A DNA stretch of 64,000 bases from Hirundichthys speculiger (GCA_018398805.1 JAGFBZ010002129.1:1240001-1304000); one strand, 5' to 3'; counted from the stretch's first letter, positions 10,240 through 21,699 are shown. Translations and numbers: made by a program. Notes: generated by a model from the letters alone, not told the origin.

Positions 10240-11140
10240 CAGAAATGCACGATAAGATAAAGAAAGGTCAAGATGTTAATGAATTCAAACAAAGTGATTC
10301 AGACCATGTTGATGTCACAGGAGAAGCAGCCCGCCAGCGAAATCAGCTGAGATATTGATAGGATGGATTCGATTTTACAGGACTAACCAGAATAATCTGA
10401 AGTAAAAACCTTAGTATTTAAAAAATACAAATAAACAAATTTGTGTCAACAATTGTAAGATTATAATCGAGGTTATTGATCAAGAGACACTAGTAGAATA
10501 GAGAATGAAGCTCAAAATCATATGGGCAATACTAAGTACCCCCATGAATTAATAGCTTGTTGAACAACAGCAGTAATTTGAGGTAGTCATTCAGTAGTCA
10601 CTTATGCACAGCTCTCTGAAAGCCCCACCACATATTTTAGTTAGACTGAGGTTTAGACTTTACCTACATCATTCCAAAACATTGATTATTTTAGTTTTTA
10701 TCTATTCTCATGTAGATTTGCTGGATTTATTGGGGTGAATTTCTTTTGCATCACCTAATTTTCAACATAGCTTTAGTTGTTGAACAGATGTTCAAATCAT
10801 CACCCCTCCACCATCATTCTTGAGCATAAAGGCCAGATAACGTCACTTTGGACTCATCTGTAACAAGCTCATTCACAACTTCTGGGGAATATAGACACGG
10901 ATCTCTCCGCTGTGACTTCCTCCAGTTATTCCAACAGGACCACCCCTCATCGCTGAATTGATGGGAATAGAGCCTGAGATTTCTTGTGAGGTTCAGGATG
11001 TCAACATTCTTCCCCGTTTGCCTAAATCGCCACCTTCCGAATCAGTTTCTTCAAAACCAGAAGTTTGCATGACATGCAAAAGCCCCAAATGCAGCGTCAA
11101 TGACTGGTTTTGATCGGTGCTGCCACCCAGTGGATCCTAT
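10240..11140 (-). mobile_element. Tc1/mariner-type transposon relic (transposase strand minus)
   Basis: The plus strand carries, in order, signatures of a common fish Tc1-like element read antisense: GGGCAATACTAAGTACCCCC (10523-10542), TAGCTTGTTGAAC, TATGCACAGCTCTCT, GTAGATTTGCTGG, CAAATCATCACCCCTCCACC (10793-10812) and CACTTTGGACTCATCTG. Segments between them are deleted relative to the full element. No transposase frame survives. Related copies lie at 15990-16790 and 59370-59880. Terminal repeats were not located. Confidence 0.65.
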
Positions 11141-11904
11141 TTTTGTGGTACTCAGGTTTCCCCTCTATTGCAATGGAATATCCAGAGTTATTGAAGAAAA
11201 GCCTTAAAAAGGCTCATGAAAACAAGAACACTGTGGTCAACAGAAACTGTACCAGTCAGAGCCTTTAACACACATCTAAGAACTCTATATGTGACTTCTG
11301 GTCATTTAGAGGTATCTTGCACCTGTCTGCTAGTAGTTTCTGGCTCTCCTCCCATTCCCTTGTCGTGTTAGCTGCCATTCTGCAGAGGCAATTTACAGCT
11401 CTGTCCAGAGATTTTCAATAGGCCTTTTCACACAGCCATAACACCAATAACACATTCACGACATTTGGCTCTGTGATTACCTGCACTGCTGGCTCAGAGC
11501 TCAGAGGTGTATCTGTGGCAGGTTAGGTCAGGATACTTATATGTGCAGCATCATCAGTGTAAAACCATCCTTTCCTTTATTAATGTTCTTCTGTGCTGTT
11601 GGATCTTCTGCTTCAGTTGTCTTAATAATAAAAAGACCATCTCATTAAGACCTACGTTTTTGCTTTATTATAATTATCTTCCTTTCATACCTTCAGTTTC
11701 CTTATCATTAGCCCACATCAGGTTTTACAGTGGGATTTTTTGTTAGTTTTGTTGATTTAATTTTCATTTCATTGTGGTTTATCTTGGTTTTTCAACTATC
11801 TTGACTATTTTACTGTGATTTAGTCTTGACAAAATTCTTAATAAATGCAATAAATCCCAGTAGCCACACCTGTATTAGACCAGCAGGGATGTGTGAAGTA
11901 GGAG
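11141..11904. other. No recognised feature
   Basis: A/T-rich sequence between the Tc1 relic and the RTE fragment. Its first part may still be diverged Tc1 flank. The 79-codon ORF at 11507-11746 has no recognisable content. Confidence 0.4.
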
Positions 11905-12262
11905 TAATAGAGGGTCTCAGATGGAAGTGGGGCTGCATCAGGGATCTACCCTGAGCCCCTTCTTGTTGCCACAGTGATGATTAGGTTGACAGATGAAGTC
12001 AGATGGGAGTCTCAATGGACTACGATGTTCACAGATGACATTATGATCTGTGGTGAGAGCGGGAAGGTGGAAGGCAACCTGGAGAGGTGGAGATGCACAC
12101 TACAGAGAAGAAAGATGAATGTCAGTCACAGAAAAGTCCAATACATGTGTGGAAATGAAAGGGAAGCAGGTGGAACAGAGAGGATGAAAGGAGTAAAGGT
12201 GATGAAGGTGCAGGAGTTGAAATTATTGGGCTCAGCTGTGCAGAGCAATAAAGAGGCTGGGA
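11905..12262 (+). mobile_element. RTE-type LINE fragment, reverse transcriptase palm region
   Basis: Plus-strand translation gives QMEVGLHQGSTLSPFLL (about 11919-11969), then after a frame break MIRLTDEVRWESQWTTMFTD (from 11974) with the FTDD form of the catalytic F-x-DD motif. ICGESGKVEGNLERWR, YMCGNEREAGGTERMKGVKV and LKLLGSAVQSN follow. This order is that of RTE-clade LINEs of fish and reptiles. The alanine usual before DD is threonine here, LKLLGS replaces FKYLGS, and coding similarity stops at about 12262. It is a truncated pseudogene, although an open frame runs on to 12432. Confidence 0.85.
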
Positions 12263-12870
12263 AATATATTTGTATTCAGTGCTCAGCAATGCTGGATCAT
12301 TTTATAGTTACTGTACAATATGCTTGTCTTGTGATCAGTCATTTTGAAGTTGTAGCTGTCTTATTAACTGACAAAACAGGAATGCACACTGCATTTTTTT
12401 TTCTGTCAAACCTATGGATTTCATGGCTATAGAGGTTTGACAATGTGTTCAGTGTTTTTCATCTTCCATCTTAACATTGCTGCAAATATCATGAATGAAT
12501 GTTTTTGTCAAACCTTTGAGTTCTGAGTCTAAGCAGAATGTACTTTCTTTTCATTCTGGTTTCAGTGTTTGTTATATCTTTTTTATTAAATTTTATTCTT
12601 CTTCTGTGTATCACCTTCACCTGTTCCCTCACCCTTTCTTTCGCACTTTCTTTGGTTCTGTCTCCTTTTCAGTATCTGAACAAATATCTGGTGTGAACCT
12701 GTGATGTGTCAACTTGCCCCGGAAATCACATGTTTAAAAAAATTCACATGTGGTAATAATTGACCACCAAATGAACCACAACTTTCACTCATTTCCAGTC
12801 GTGGTGTGTGACCTGAACTTTATAAGTCAGGGTTCCTTACTGATTTTTAAGTCTTATGTCTGTTTTTGTT
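12263..12870. other. No recognised feature
   Basis: A/T-rich sequence with pyrimidine tracts towards 12840-12875. Nothing identified apart from the possible splice acceptor at its right edge. Confidence 0.4.
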
Positions 12871-12875
12871 TTTAG

Positions 12876-13018
12876 GAGCACCAGTTTGTGTTGCTCGCTT
12901 CAAACTTGATGGGGATCAACATCCGTTTGTTGATCCTGATGAGTACTCACAGCTGGATGTCCTGGCTGGAGCCATTGGTTTGGATGCTCCACTGTGGAAT
13001 AACTGCATACAGACATGA
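12876..13018 (+). CDS. Possible terminal exon of an unrecognised gene
   Basis: A pyrimidine-rich tract with TGTTTTTGTTTTTAG (12861-12875) is followed by an open frame of 46 codons ending in TGA at 13016-13018. In phase, with codons starting at 12878, it begins APVCVARFKLDGDQHPFVDP, continues DEYSQLDVLAGAIGLD and ends LWNNCIQT. Its composition is protein-like: acidic and hydrophobic residues alternate and codon use looks ordinary. The stop is followed directly by family A-like sequence. I do not recognise the protein. It could be a true last exon, a processed or decayed gene fragment, or chance. No partner exon was found. Confidence 0.3.
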
Positions 13019-13900
13019 ACTTTAGCAATGCAGCTTTAGCTACCTATTTCAGCTTTGCTGAGGCTCTGATGCTAACCAACATGATCTGACTTTCATTCTG
13101 ATTGAATATCCTCTTTTTAGATGTTCTCATTGAAAAATCTGACCTGAGTATTGCCGGACCTCCGTCAGAGCTACCACGCCCATTCGTCACTAGCCTAGCC
13201 TCGTCCCAGCTGGCCAGCTCAGGCAGAGCAGCTGATCAGGCTGTTAGCATGACTGGGATCCCTCCAGTTTGGCCTCGAATGCTCTGAGGGCACACAGCAG
13301 GCAGTCAAAGCATCAACCAAAGGCCAAGCAGTTATCAGCAATCGCACCCAGATCCTTCAGACCAACCCAGAGCTAGCCTGTCAGTACAATTAAAAGCACT
13401 ACGTCCCATATTTATCTTTATAAGAATGATTGTACTCCTTTAGCTCTTAATGCAAAGTGTGTGAAGTAGCACTAAGTAGCTAAAGTGGTGCCACCACAGC
13501 TAAAATGAGAACTAGCGGAGCTCTGCTGGAACCCAAAGTCTCTCGGTCGACCACCATGGCAGGGCGACATGGTCGGCTGTGGAGTGGCCAGGCCCAGCAG
13601 CCTAGGAGACTGAACCACAGATGGCCAGTCAAGTTTCCCTGTTCTCGGTTAGCTGTTGGCTAATGGTCCAGCTGAAATGATCTCCGGCGAAGGTCACTCA
13701 ACCAGAGGACCCAACTACGCCTTGTTCGGTCTTTATTCAGAGTTTAGAAGTCAGGTTTAGACGGTGCTAAGTAGCTAAAGAGATGAAAGCCAGCTGTAAC
13801 TATCTCCAACCATCAGTCAAGGCCACACCCCAAATTACATATAAATTAGTGGCTTTATATAATTTTACTTGATGAGGTACATGAAGGTAAATACCCATAA
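13019..13900 (+). repeat. Family A copies, compound
   Basis: Contains TTTAGCTACCTATTTCAGC, then two occurrences of CTAAGTAGCTAAAG (13472-13485 and 13766-13779), a marker also at 4919-4938. The doubled marker about 290 bp apart suggests two overlapping insertions or an internal duplication. The 61-codon ORF at 13102-13287 is inside it. Confidence 0.45.
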
Positions 13901-14840
13901 CGTTGTCACAGAATGTGAAATCCAGCTCTTAGGGACCAAAACTGTGTTATGAGCCAGTTTATTTGTTGCAAAGCTGAACTTTTTAACATGGCGTTCAATC
14001 GAGAGTGACTTTTTTTGAGAAAACTGCACATATCTGCACTTCGTGGACGTCTCAATTTAGCGAGCCAGATGCACCCTGCGGCCCACTTAACCAGATATGC
14101 ATTTTTTCCAAGGCATTATGGAAACAAAAAAAAAACACAGTTTTATATGAAGCAGATCATGAGAACTTTCACTTTTGAAATGAACGCCGTGTCCACGTAC
14201 ATCCTAACACTATATACTGCTATTTCCCATTGGCTGACACTTAGCAGGAGATGCTACATGCTACAAACTCATCCCCACTTCCATCCATTTTCTATTCCAG
14301 GTTCTCGATGGTTAGTGATACAGAAGTGTTGGATTCTACACCAGCTGCCGATATTATTATTCATAAAAGACTTTATTATTAAATACATAAAGACGAGGCA
14401 TTTAATTTGTTTTTGGCTGAAGTGAAGCAATAACAGCGCAGAGCAGTAAATGAACTGCTGAATAGTTGGCAACAAAGTTTACCAACTGACTAATTAGTGT
14501 ATTATTTGTGACATAAGAGTATTTTAAATATAGCCTCACGGCGCTGTATTACTGTATATCATTTCCAGCGTAGGTTGCAGTGTTTCTAATTGCTTTTACA
14601 GCTCTGGAGTCTATAAATCTGAATGTTGGAAGTAAAGTGGAACCCAAAAGCCAGCTAGCTCAACGGGACACCATTAGTCCTTTTTCTATGCTTTCTTTAG
14701 TGTAGTATCCTTGGCAACAGCAGTACCTGTGAGACACTGGTTAAAGTTCTTCCTCCTCCCTGCCAACCCTACGAGAGACCACCATTAACGGGCCAGAGGG
14801 CTGCATTGCCAGCACACCAATGAAGCTACTGTGTACATTT
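13901..14840. other. No recognised feature
   Basis: A/T-rich sequence. The 136-codon ORF at 14015-14425 has no domain, signal or splice context I can recognise. Its composition fits chance opening in A/T-rich DNA. Confidence 0.4.
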
Positions 14841-14849
14841 TTTTTTTTT

Positions 14850-15740
14850 TTAAAGATGTCATTCTGGATTATAGCCATAATATGAGGGTGAAAGTGGATC
14901 TTCGAGTCCCAGCAGCATGTGTCCATGATCTCTGGCCCACCGCCCTCCGCTGATGTTTCTGCAGCGTGGTGTGGAGCCTCGGCGCCTCAACGGCTCAGGG
15001 TCCCTGCCGTCACCTCGCCAGGCATTTGGCACCGGAGTAATTTTATCTGACAGGTGACTTAACAAAGCTTTGGTCGTTGGCAGGCAGCGGAGCAGAGACG
15101 TCGGGCCTCTCAGCCTTGTTTTTCATTGGGATTTTGTTTTCTTTTAATCTCCTGAGCACTATTTACATACCTCCCATCAGATACAGTAACCAACTAAAGA
15201 CACGCTCCATTCTCTGTTTTTATGATTTTTTTTTTTTTTTCAACACGCAATGCCCTCCCTCTGGTTTTCTTGAGACATTAGTGATGTCACAGCACATCCC
15301 CGGTGTGACAGGACAAATGAGATGCTGCGGGCGCTCGTCATGACAGCAGACAGAGGTCGCAGCCAGCCAGCCACTCAGCCATTACACGGATGACACGTTT
15401 ATTGGATGTGAAAAATGAAAATATCGATGGATTTAACTCCGGGGTCACAATCTGCAAAACAGACAGGTTAACTAAACAACTCAGACACCACAGAATGGAG
15501 AGGAACGCGCCACGCCCTCGCCGCTATCAGCGGCAGCGTCGCCGCGCGGCCGTCTCATTAGTCAGGCAACAGGTGCGACTAATCAAATGGCAGGTGTTGG
15601 TAATTATATGACAGCAACACGGCCACGAGCGCTGTTTGTGGCGATGCGGCACATTGATAGGAAATTCATGAAATTTAATGAGAGGAAATGAATTTTCCCC
15701 ACAAGTGCCGCTTTCACGGTGTTGCAGACATCAGCTTACA
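14850..15740. promoter_or_regulatory. Repeat-poor block, candidate conserved non-coding DNA
   Basis: Unique within the window, with patches of high sequence complexity. It includes GGCGCCTCAACGGCTCAGG and a G/C-rich run CGCTATCAGCGGCAGCGTCG at about 15522. Homeodomain- and E-box-like sites follow: CTAATCAAATGGCAGGTG at 15579-15596, GGTAATTATATGACAGC at 15599-15615 and GAAATTCATGAAATTTAATG at 15661-15680. The regulatory role is inference. The ORFs across it (73-88 codons) look incidental. Confidence 0.3.
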
Positions 15741-15989
15741 AGCTGCAGCCAACCAAGGATGGGAATGTGGCCCTCAGTCGAACCAGTGCTCCATCAACCT
15801 TCATCATGTCTTTACTGTTTAAAAAATAATTGTTTCTAACACAGTATTACGCTGTCAGTTTCTTTAATTAATCTATAGTTATGTGCCAAACAGCGCTGGC
15901 TCTTTTAATCCTATATATTTGAATTACATAATTAAAAATGAATCATGTCATCACAGTGGGTCTTAAAAGAAGGGTTTTCACAAAAACGA

Positions 15990-16790
15990 AGCAAAAAAAA
16001 AAATAAATAAATAAATCATGTGGGCAATACCAAGTACCCCCAAGATCCAGCAGCTACAATGCTGAAATAAATTTCCCCAAACCTCAATGAATTGAAGCAA
16101 CAGGCATAAATTTTTTTTTTTACTGATTCAAAGTTATTCAGACCGCCAGCCTGCCAACATCATGAGTTGATGTATGGATTCAATTTTATATTTTTACAGG
16201 GCCAGCCAGAATTACTGGAAGGAAAGAATTTAGAATTACGTGGAAAAAAAATGCAAATACAGTACTGTAATTTTATAACAAAAGTTATTGAACAAAAGCA
16301 AAAAAAAAAGTAAATCAATCAATAAATAAAAAGCCTGAGGAAATAAAGAAGCCAAAAACAAACAAACAAAAACCTGTGTGCAATCCTAAGTACCCCCGTA
16401 ATGCAGGAGCTTGTTGGTCCACTTTTCTTTTTTTGCTCCAACTCAGTGCTTCTGCAACAACACACAGATTTCAGTCTGGACTTTACCTAAACTGTCCCAG
16501 AACCTTGATTCTTTTACTCTACATCCATTCTGATGCAGATTTGCTGACGTGCTTTGGATCATTGTTGCATGGCCGTACTTTGACGGAGCTTTTAGTTTCT
16601 GGACAGGTGGTCTCACATTTGCCTCGAGAATCCACCGACTGTGGCTATGAGGGGTTTTCTGCTGAAACTGTTTGGATTTCTTTAAAAACCAAAGACACGT
16701 ACGAGGCATCAAGGCCACCAAACTCTGCTTTGGCCTCCTTCGCCCAAACAACGGTGTCTTGTTGTTTATATAGATGCAGTTTTCTCAAGA
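15990..16790 (-). mobile_element. Tc1/mariner-type transposon relic, second copy
   Basis: Two occurrences of the AAGTACCCCC junction marker (16030-16042 and 16387-16398), then AACCTTGATTCTTTTACTCT, GATGCAGATTTGCTG and GGATCATTGTTGCATGGCC (16501-16574). The minus-strand frame at 16443-16751 contains NVRPPVQKLK, matching the block before the second catalytic aspartate of fish Tc1 transposases, but it is frame-shifted downstream. The duplicated marker suggests one Tc1 fragment next to or inside another. Not functional. Confidence 0.65.
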
Positions 16791-16815
16791 TTCAATTAAA
16801 TTAAATCAAATCCAA

Positions 16816-18262
16816 AAAAGAATCAGAATCAGAATCAGATTTATTATTGTCACTGAGCCAGCGTCCCAACACAGTGAAATTTGTCTTCCCAGTACACCGT
16901 CCAAGAGAAACATACAGAAACAACAACAACAACATATGGACAGGAGTCAACGGTGCTTGGGTCAGCGCTATAAGAGCGCTTCTACCGTGTCAGAGAGTAG
17001 TACACTCAAGCACATGCCCAAGTACACCACCCTCCGGCCAGGGCACTTTTAGCAGAAGAAAATATGATCACATAGGGGATGGGGGGGGAGAGGATAAAAA
17101 AGAGGTGTCTCACACCACATGTCCTTGATCAGAGGCACATGTTGTGGGATTTACAAAAAAAAACCTCAGCACAAGCATAACAAACTTATTACGAAGACAT
17201 CATATGGGTCAGGAAAGCGGTGGGGGGAGGGGGAGTGTCCAGCTAAACAGTCTGTGCGCTCGAGTGCCCAGTCCGTCAAGCGTGGGGGGGTAAAAACATC
17301 CAGGAGCCAGCGGAGGGAAGTGTGTGTGTGTGTGTGTGCATGTGTATGTGTGTGCGTAAGCCAGTGACCCCTGGTCTGGAGCCACAGGTGTTTGTTTGGA
17401 AAGGGGAGGGGTCGGGAAGGAGCGTCAAAAAAGTCATAATATTCAGGAAGATTAGGTCGAAGGCCGGCCTTTGAGGCGAGCTTCGTTTCAGGGGAGGCCA
17501 GATTCAGATAAGAGAAGAATGTTTTCGGTCAGGCTGACATGAATTCTGTCTGCCTTCAAAGTTTTTGCTGGTCCATCTCGGCGGGAATAACTCCAATTGT
17601 CCGAATTACAGGTCAATTCTCCCTGAGCGGCACTTGAACTTCTCCAGGATCGAATCCATTTCGCCAGAGTTCAAAACCGTCACTAGAATCCCTTCCAGTT
17701 TCCGGTTCAGCTCACCAAGAGCAGCAGTCTGAGTGTTCACAGCGCGACTCATTCCCACACACAGGGCAGGCAGGTGGCGGTGTCCCAGGATAGCAGCTGC
17801 CGTGTAAAATTTTCCGATACAGCAGGTATCCGCCAACTCCAAACAGCAGAAATCCTGTGATCATAAATCCCAATAGGTACACTTTGGTGTCCACAATGAA
17901 CAAGGGGGGCAGACATCCTAGATTCCATCCAAAATCCTTGATGTATCCAAGCCAGTATTCCATCGGGACCGGAGGACTCTCCTGTGTCCTGTTTTCTCTT
18001 CGAGAAAAATTCATTAATTGCATTGAGAAACCAGCTGATCAGATCCATAATTAGAGATTTGAATATTATGCCGAGTGAGGCTCCAAAAAAAAGCTCAGAC
18101 AAGACAAAAGAGAAGCAGCAGGGACAGATAGATGGGAGCTCACAGAAATGCGACTGCCTCCACCGAGAGCAGGAAGTAAGGGAAGTTGGGCTACTGTGTA
18201 AAATGTAAATACAAACAGAAGCCACAAATCTCATAAACCATATTTTTATATTCATTTATATT
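16816..18262 (-). mobile_element. Retroposon-like repeat with LINE-type tail and a membrane-protein-like reading frame
   Basis: On the minus strand this ends in AATAATAAATCTGATTCTGA with a 6 bp tail repeat (complement of AATCAG units, 16818-16837), a LINE/SINE-like 3' end. Just upstream of the tail lies AATTTCACTGTGTTGGGACG. The 5' part has a frame reading MDLISWFLNAINEFF and SKRKQDTGES (within 18255-17990). A frame shift leads into PMEYWLGYIKDFGWNLGC, then a hydrophobic segment YLLGFMITGFLLFGVGGYLL (about 17886-17827), then PACPVCGNESRCEHSDCC (to 17712). A third, overlapping frame gives NTQTAALGELNRKLEGILVT (about 17733-17674), possibly a coiled coil. I do not recognise the product; frames appear eroded. 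No reverse transcriptase is visible, so mobilisation in trans is inferred from the tail. Confidence 0.5.
17319..17358 (+). repeat. TG microsatellite
   Basis: Imperfect TG run (TGTGTGTGTGTGTGTG, then TGTGTATGTGTGTG) inside the 3' portion of the retroposon-like repeat. Confidence 0.9.
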
Positions 18263-18329
18263 TGATGGCAGCAACAAATTCAAAGAAGTTGTAACGTGGT
18301 GATGTTTACCATTGTGTAGGATCTCTTCT

Positions 18330-18765
18330 TCTTTTAACAGCTCTCTGTAAACATCTGGGAAGAGAGGAGACCAGTTTCTGGAGTTTTAAGAGAAGAAGAA
18401 AAGCTGCTCAACAGTCCTGGACCTTCGTTGCTGGATATTTCATTTTATGATGAGCCAAATGTTTTCTACTGGTGTAAGATCTGGACTGAAGACAGACCAG
18501 TTCAGCACCTGGACTCTTCTCCAGCACTGTTCATAATGCAGTGCTGCCTGAGGGCCCCGAGTCATTGCGTTCTGTTCTATTTAGTTCTTATACAGCATCA
18601 GAACTGTTATGGAACTGGAGTTGGGCTTCATTCATCCCTGAAGGGTCATTATGTAACAACATTGGTCACAAATTAGAATTGCTCGCATTATTTTGGATAT
18701 TTGGCTTCATTTTTGTTCAAAGACTGGCATGGTGAAACAGTTATGTTGTTGATTATTTGCTCAAT
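18330..18765 (-). mobile_element. DNA transposon relic (transposase strand probably minus)
   Basis: The plus strand reads CAGCTCTCTGTAAACATCTG, AGTTTCTGGAGTTTTAAGAG, GCTGCTCAACAGTCCTGGAC, TTTTATGATGAGCCAAATG and AGATCTGGACTGAAGACAG. It then jumps to AATGCAGTGCTGCCTGAGGG and ATTATTTGCTCA. These blocks, in this order, belong to a transposase gene read antisense in a family common in fish. The jump near 18535 is an internal deletion. I recall the consensus but not its superfamily with certainty. Confidence 0.5.
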
Positions 18766-19059
18766 ACTAAGACACACTAGAAGCAAAAATAAAGACAATG
18801 ATATGACTACAATTCATGCAGAACATTACAAAACTCCAACAATGACAGAATAGGTTGGTCTGGATTTTCTTGACAGCTACTGTTACTTTCTGTATTTTCA
18901 TTTTTCCTTCATTTGACAGATGCCTGCAGAAATTATAAAACAGACGATGCATCAAAAAGCCAGCACTGCATCAAGGACACTGTGCTAGAAGAATAATGGC
19001 TTCTTGTGCTGCAATGTATTTGAAATGTCTTCACATATTTTCCTGACTTCTATGAAAGC

Positions 19060-19140
19060 GAATGTGAGTGCTTTGCGTATGTGTGCAGTGCTGTCACCAA
19101 CCGTATGGGGGTCCGGGTTCGAAGCCCCTGTTGCATCAGA
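19060..19140 (+). mobile_element. Possible SINE head (tRNA-like)
   Basis: GGGTTCGAAGCCC (19116-19128) holds a perfect pol III B box (GGTTCGANNCC). GTGTGCAGTGCTGTCACC upstream resembles a degraded A box region of fish tRNA-SINEs. The flank shows no recognisable SINE body, so this may be a fragment. Confidence 0.4.
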
Positions 19141-19428
19141 AAGTTGTTCCAAATCAGTTATGCGGATCTTTCCGTTGTAGCGACCCACGAACAGGGAGCA
19201 GCTGATGAGTAAGTTTAGATAGACAGGAACTAACAGCAAAATGTACCTTTTAAAGACATAATAGAGCATGATGAGCTGTAAACCAGATACAAACATTCCA
19301 GCTCAATTCATTTTATTCAGATATAATCCAGTTCATTCCTGTTGAGTCCAAATGAAAACTTTGTATAATGATAACCTTAAAAAAAGAAACCCAAAGAAGC
19401 AAAGATTCAGTGTAATCTGTTGTGTTCC

Positions 19429-20360
19429 AAGGTTATTATAGTTAACGAAAACGAACCAAATAATGAAAACTAGAATTGAATAAACATTTTCGTTAACTGA
19501 AATAAAATAAAGAGTTTTTTTAAAAAACAATAACTAACTGAAACTGTATTATGTGTTTATAAAACAAACTAAAATTAACTATAATAATATCAAGAACGTC
19601 CTTCGTTTTCGTATCTGTAAATTTTTGGGATTTACATGAAATCCATTAACTTTGTTCCGCTGTACAACAACAACAGCAAAAAGAAAGGAAAAAAAAAACC
19701 GTGCAGTGATGGCTGCGGCAAAAGTTGGGAGAAAGCGACACAGTCCTATTTGGGATTTCTTTGACTATAACTGTGTTAACGATAAAAGTAAGTGCCTTGT
19801 TGTAGAAGCAGGTGATACAATGTGTGGAATACTTCACAAGGAGAGAAAAAACATGAATCTGAAAGTCCATTTGAAAAGCTCACACAAGAAGGCTAACCAA
19901 GGCTACCTGGATAAGCTAGCCTAAGCTAGCCCCCTGGAAAGAGAAGCTACAGCTGCAGGCCAGTCAGCCTTGGGAAGGAATGGGAGAAAACAGCAACGAT
20001 AATGGACTGTTTCCACTGGAGACCAGATAGCTGCTGGTCAGTAAATACGCAGGAACACCACAAGAGGGAAGACGCATTGATAAATATGTTTATTGAGACC
20101 AGAATGTATATACGACTATGTGACTTGATAGCCTTCAAAAAGGCTCCACTCGAACCAAAATTACAACCCTAATTTACAAAATAAAACACTGAAACTAATA
20201 AAAGACTAAACTAAAACTAAGTATTTCAAAAAAAATAAAAACAAATAGAAACTAGCAAAACTGCTCAAAAAACGAACTAAAACTAACTGAATTTGAAAAA
20301 CTAAACTAAAAACTAAATAAAAACTAAAACTAATGGAAAATCCAAAACTATTATAACCCT
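19429..20360 (+). mobile_element. hAT-like non-autonomous element, 932 bp, keeping a BED-finger exon
   Basis: The left end AAGGTTATTATAGTT and the reverse complement of the right end, AGGGTTATAATAGTT, form a TIR. A perfect direct repeat GTTGTGTTCC lies outside both ends (19419-19428 and 20361-20370). It is longer than the 8 bp hAT standard, so two bases may match by chance or the boundary may lie slightly further in. Sub-terminal A/T-rich arms (ACTAAAACTAA-type on the right) flank a short coding exon at 19709-19924. No DDE-RNase H core is present. Confidence 0.75.
19709..19924 (+). pseudogene. BED zinc finger N-terminus of a hAT transposase, truncated
   Basis: This 71-codon frame starts MAAAKVGRKRHSPIWDFFDY, then DKSKCLVVEAGDTMCGIL and NLKVHLKSSHKKA. 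The WxFF aromatic pair, two cysteines (CLV, MCG) and the HLKSSH histidines follow the order of a BED-type finger, the DNA-binding head of many hAT transposases. The first ATG with a purine context was chosen; an upstream in-frame ATG at 19652 would add 19 low-complexity residues. The frame stops right after the finger (KLA), so dimerisation and catalytic regions are missing. It could bind element ends but not catalyse transposition. Confidence 0.65.
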
Positions 20361-20374
20361 GTTGTGTTCCTTAG

Positions 20375-21690
20375 GGCGGCTTGTTTTTAGTTTTTTTTTT
20401 GGAGCAATCTGCTGTTCTGAGCAAGCACAAGGTGACAGTAGGGAGCAAAACCCCCGGATTAACCGGAACCAAACTCAGCGAGGGCAGCCGTCCACCATGA
20501 CAGAAAAAACAGAGAGATTAGTCCTTCACCACATCTGACACCAAACTAACACATCGCTTCTTAAGCAGCAACTATAAGGAGAAAATAAAAATATAAGATT
20601 GAGAAGGCTTGCAGAGAAACTATGCATGGAAAAGCAGCATTAAAAAGAATAATTTTCCACCTCTGATTCTCAGGTCCATGAAAGCACGGCTTGTTTTTCT
20701 ACCACTGCCCTCCATTAAATTAAATTGGACGCTGTTTATCCAGATTTTTGCACCGGACTGTAAATGTGCTATTATTTCTGTTCTCCTGCCACGCTTTGTT
20801 TCATTTCATCTCTATTTTCACTCACTTTCCAACTCCTGTCATGGAAAAAAAATTTCATGTTTCATAACCTGGGAGCTCGAGCAGCTTAATAAATCTGTTA
20901 GGAATTAGTAAACCTAATAACCAGTAAACCTCTTCTGAGAAGCATGAACATTTTCACACATTTTCTGTTAATTGGATCATGCAGCCTTGACAAAAAAAAA
21001 GAAAGCACCAAGCATGGTATTGTTTTATTATAGACATTAATATTGAGCTGGGAATGAAAAGCTCTTTAGAGTCTGTATCCCACGCTGACCCATACAAATG
21101 AGCTTGTCTTCAAACATTTTGAAAAATATCAACAGTTTTAAAGCTTCTTGAAAATCCTACAATCCTCTTTCTGTGCAAAGCCAAATAAATTCGGTTACCT
21201 GCCTAGTGCTCCCAACACACCGCAAGGACTCGGCGTGTGGATGTGGCGACGAGCGCCGGGGTATAAATCAATAGCAGTGTGCAGTGATAAATCCCCCCAG
21301 CTCCGATGACCGACTGGCCCTCACACACAAAACAATCTCGGCCCCCCCACGTCACAACAGGCAGAAGTTATCACTGCCATGGATCACCAGCTCGCTGATG
21401 TGTCAGCTGAAAGTCAGTTGAAAGCTCCGCTTAAAGGAGATAGCGGGTCCTGGGGGGGGATGGAGACTGAAATATGTCTGGCAGATATTTTAGGAAAGAC
21501 GTTTGTGCAGCTCAGTTTGAGTGCAGGTGCTAAAGTGCAAACAAGTATATTTTTCTGTCGTGTAAATAAATCCTAGATGCTTTAGTTCCCCTATCGTGAA
21601 GGAATGTCTTTAAGGTTTTAAGATAAATTAGAAGCTACTGGCCACGAATTGCAGAAGATCGACTCTCTGAAGCTCGTTTTTTACTGACAG
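20375..21690. other. Repeat-poor stretch with a candidate conserved block at 20880-21330
   Basis: No repeat match. Around 20940-21200, TTAATTGGATCATGCAGCC, CATTAATATTGAGCTGGG and CATACAAATGAGCTTGTC give the uneven A/T-rich texture of conserved non-coding DNA. At 21220-21360 there is a more G/C-rich part. Coding support is absent (ORFs of 65-99 codons without features). Confidence 0.3.
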
Positions 21691-21699
21691 GCTGAAGAA

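Noticed and set aside
11974..12432. 152-codon ORF as a host gene
   Set aside because: The first two thirds are an RTE reverse transcriptase fragment (FTDD motif); the remainder is unrelated read-through.
12715..12780. Small palindrome ACATGT..ACATGTG as a MITE
   Set aside because: Arms of about 7 bp only, no flanking duplication and no second copy seen.
14015..14425. 136-codon ORF as a gene
   Set aside because: A/T-rich chance frame with no recognisable motif.
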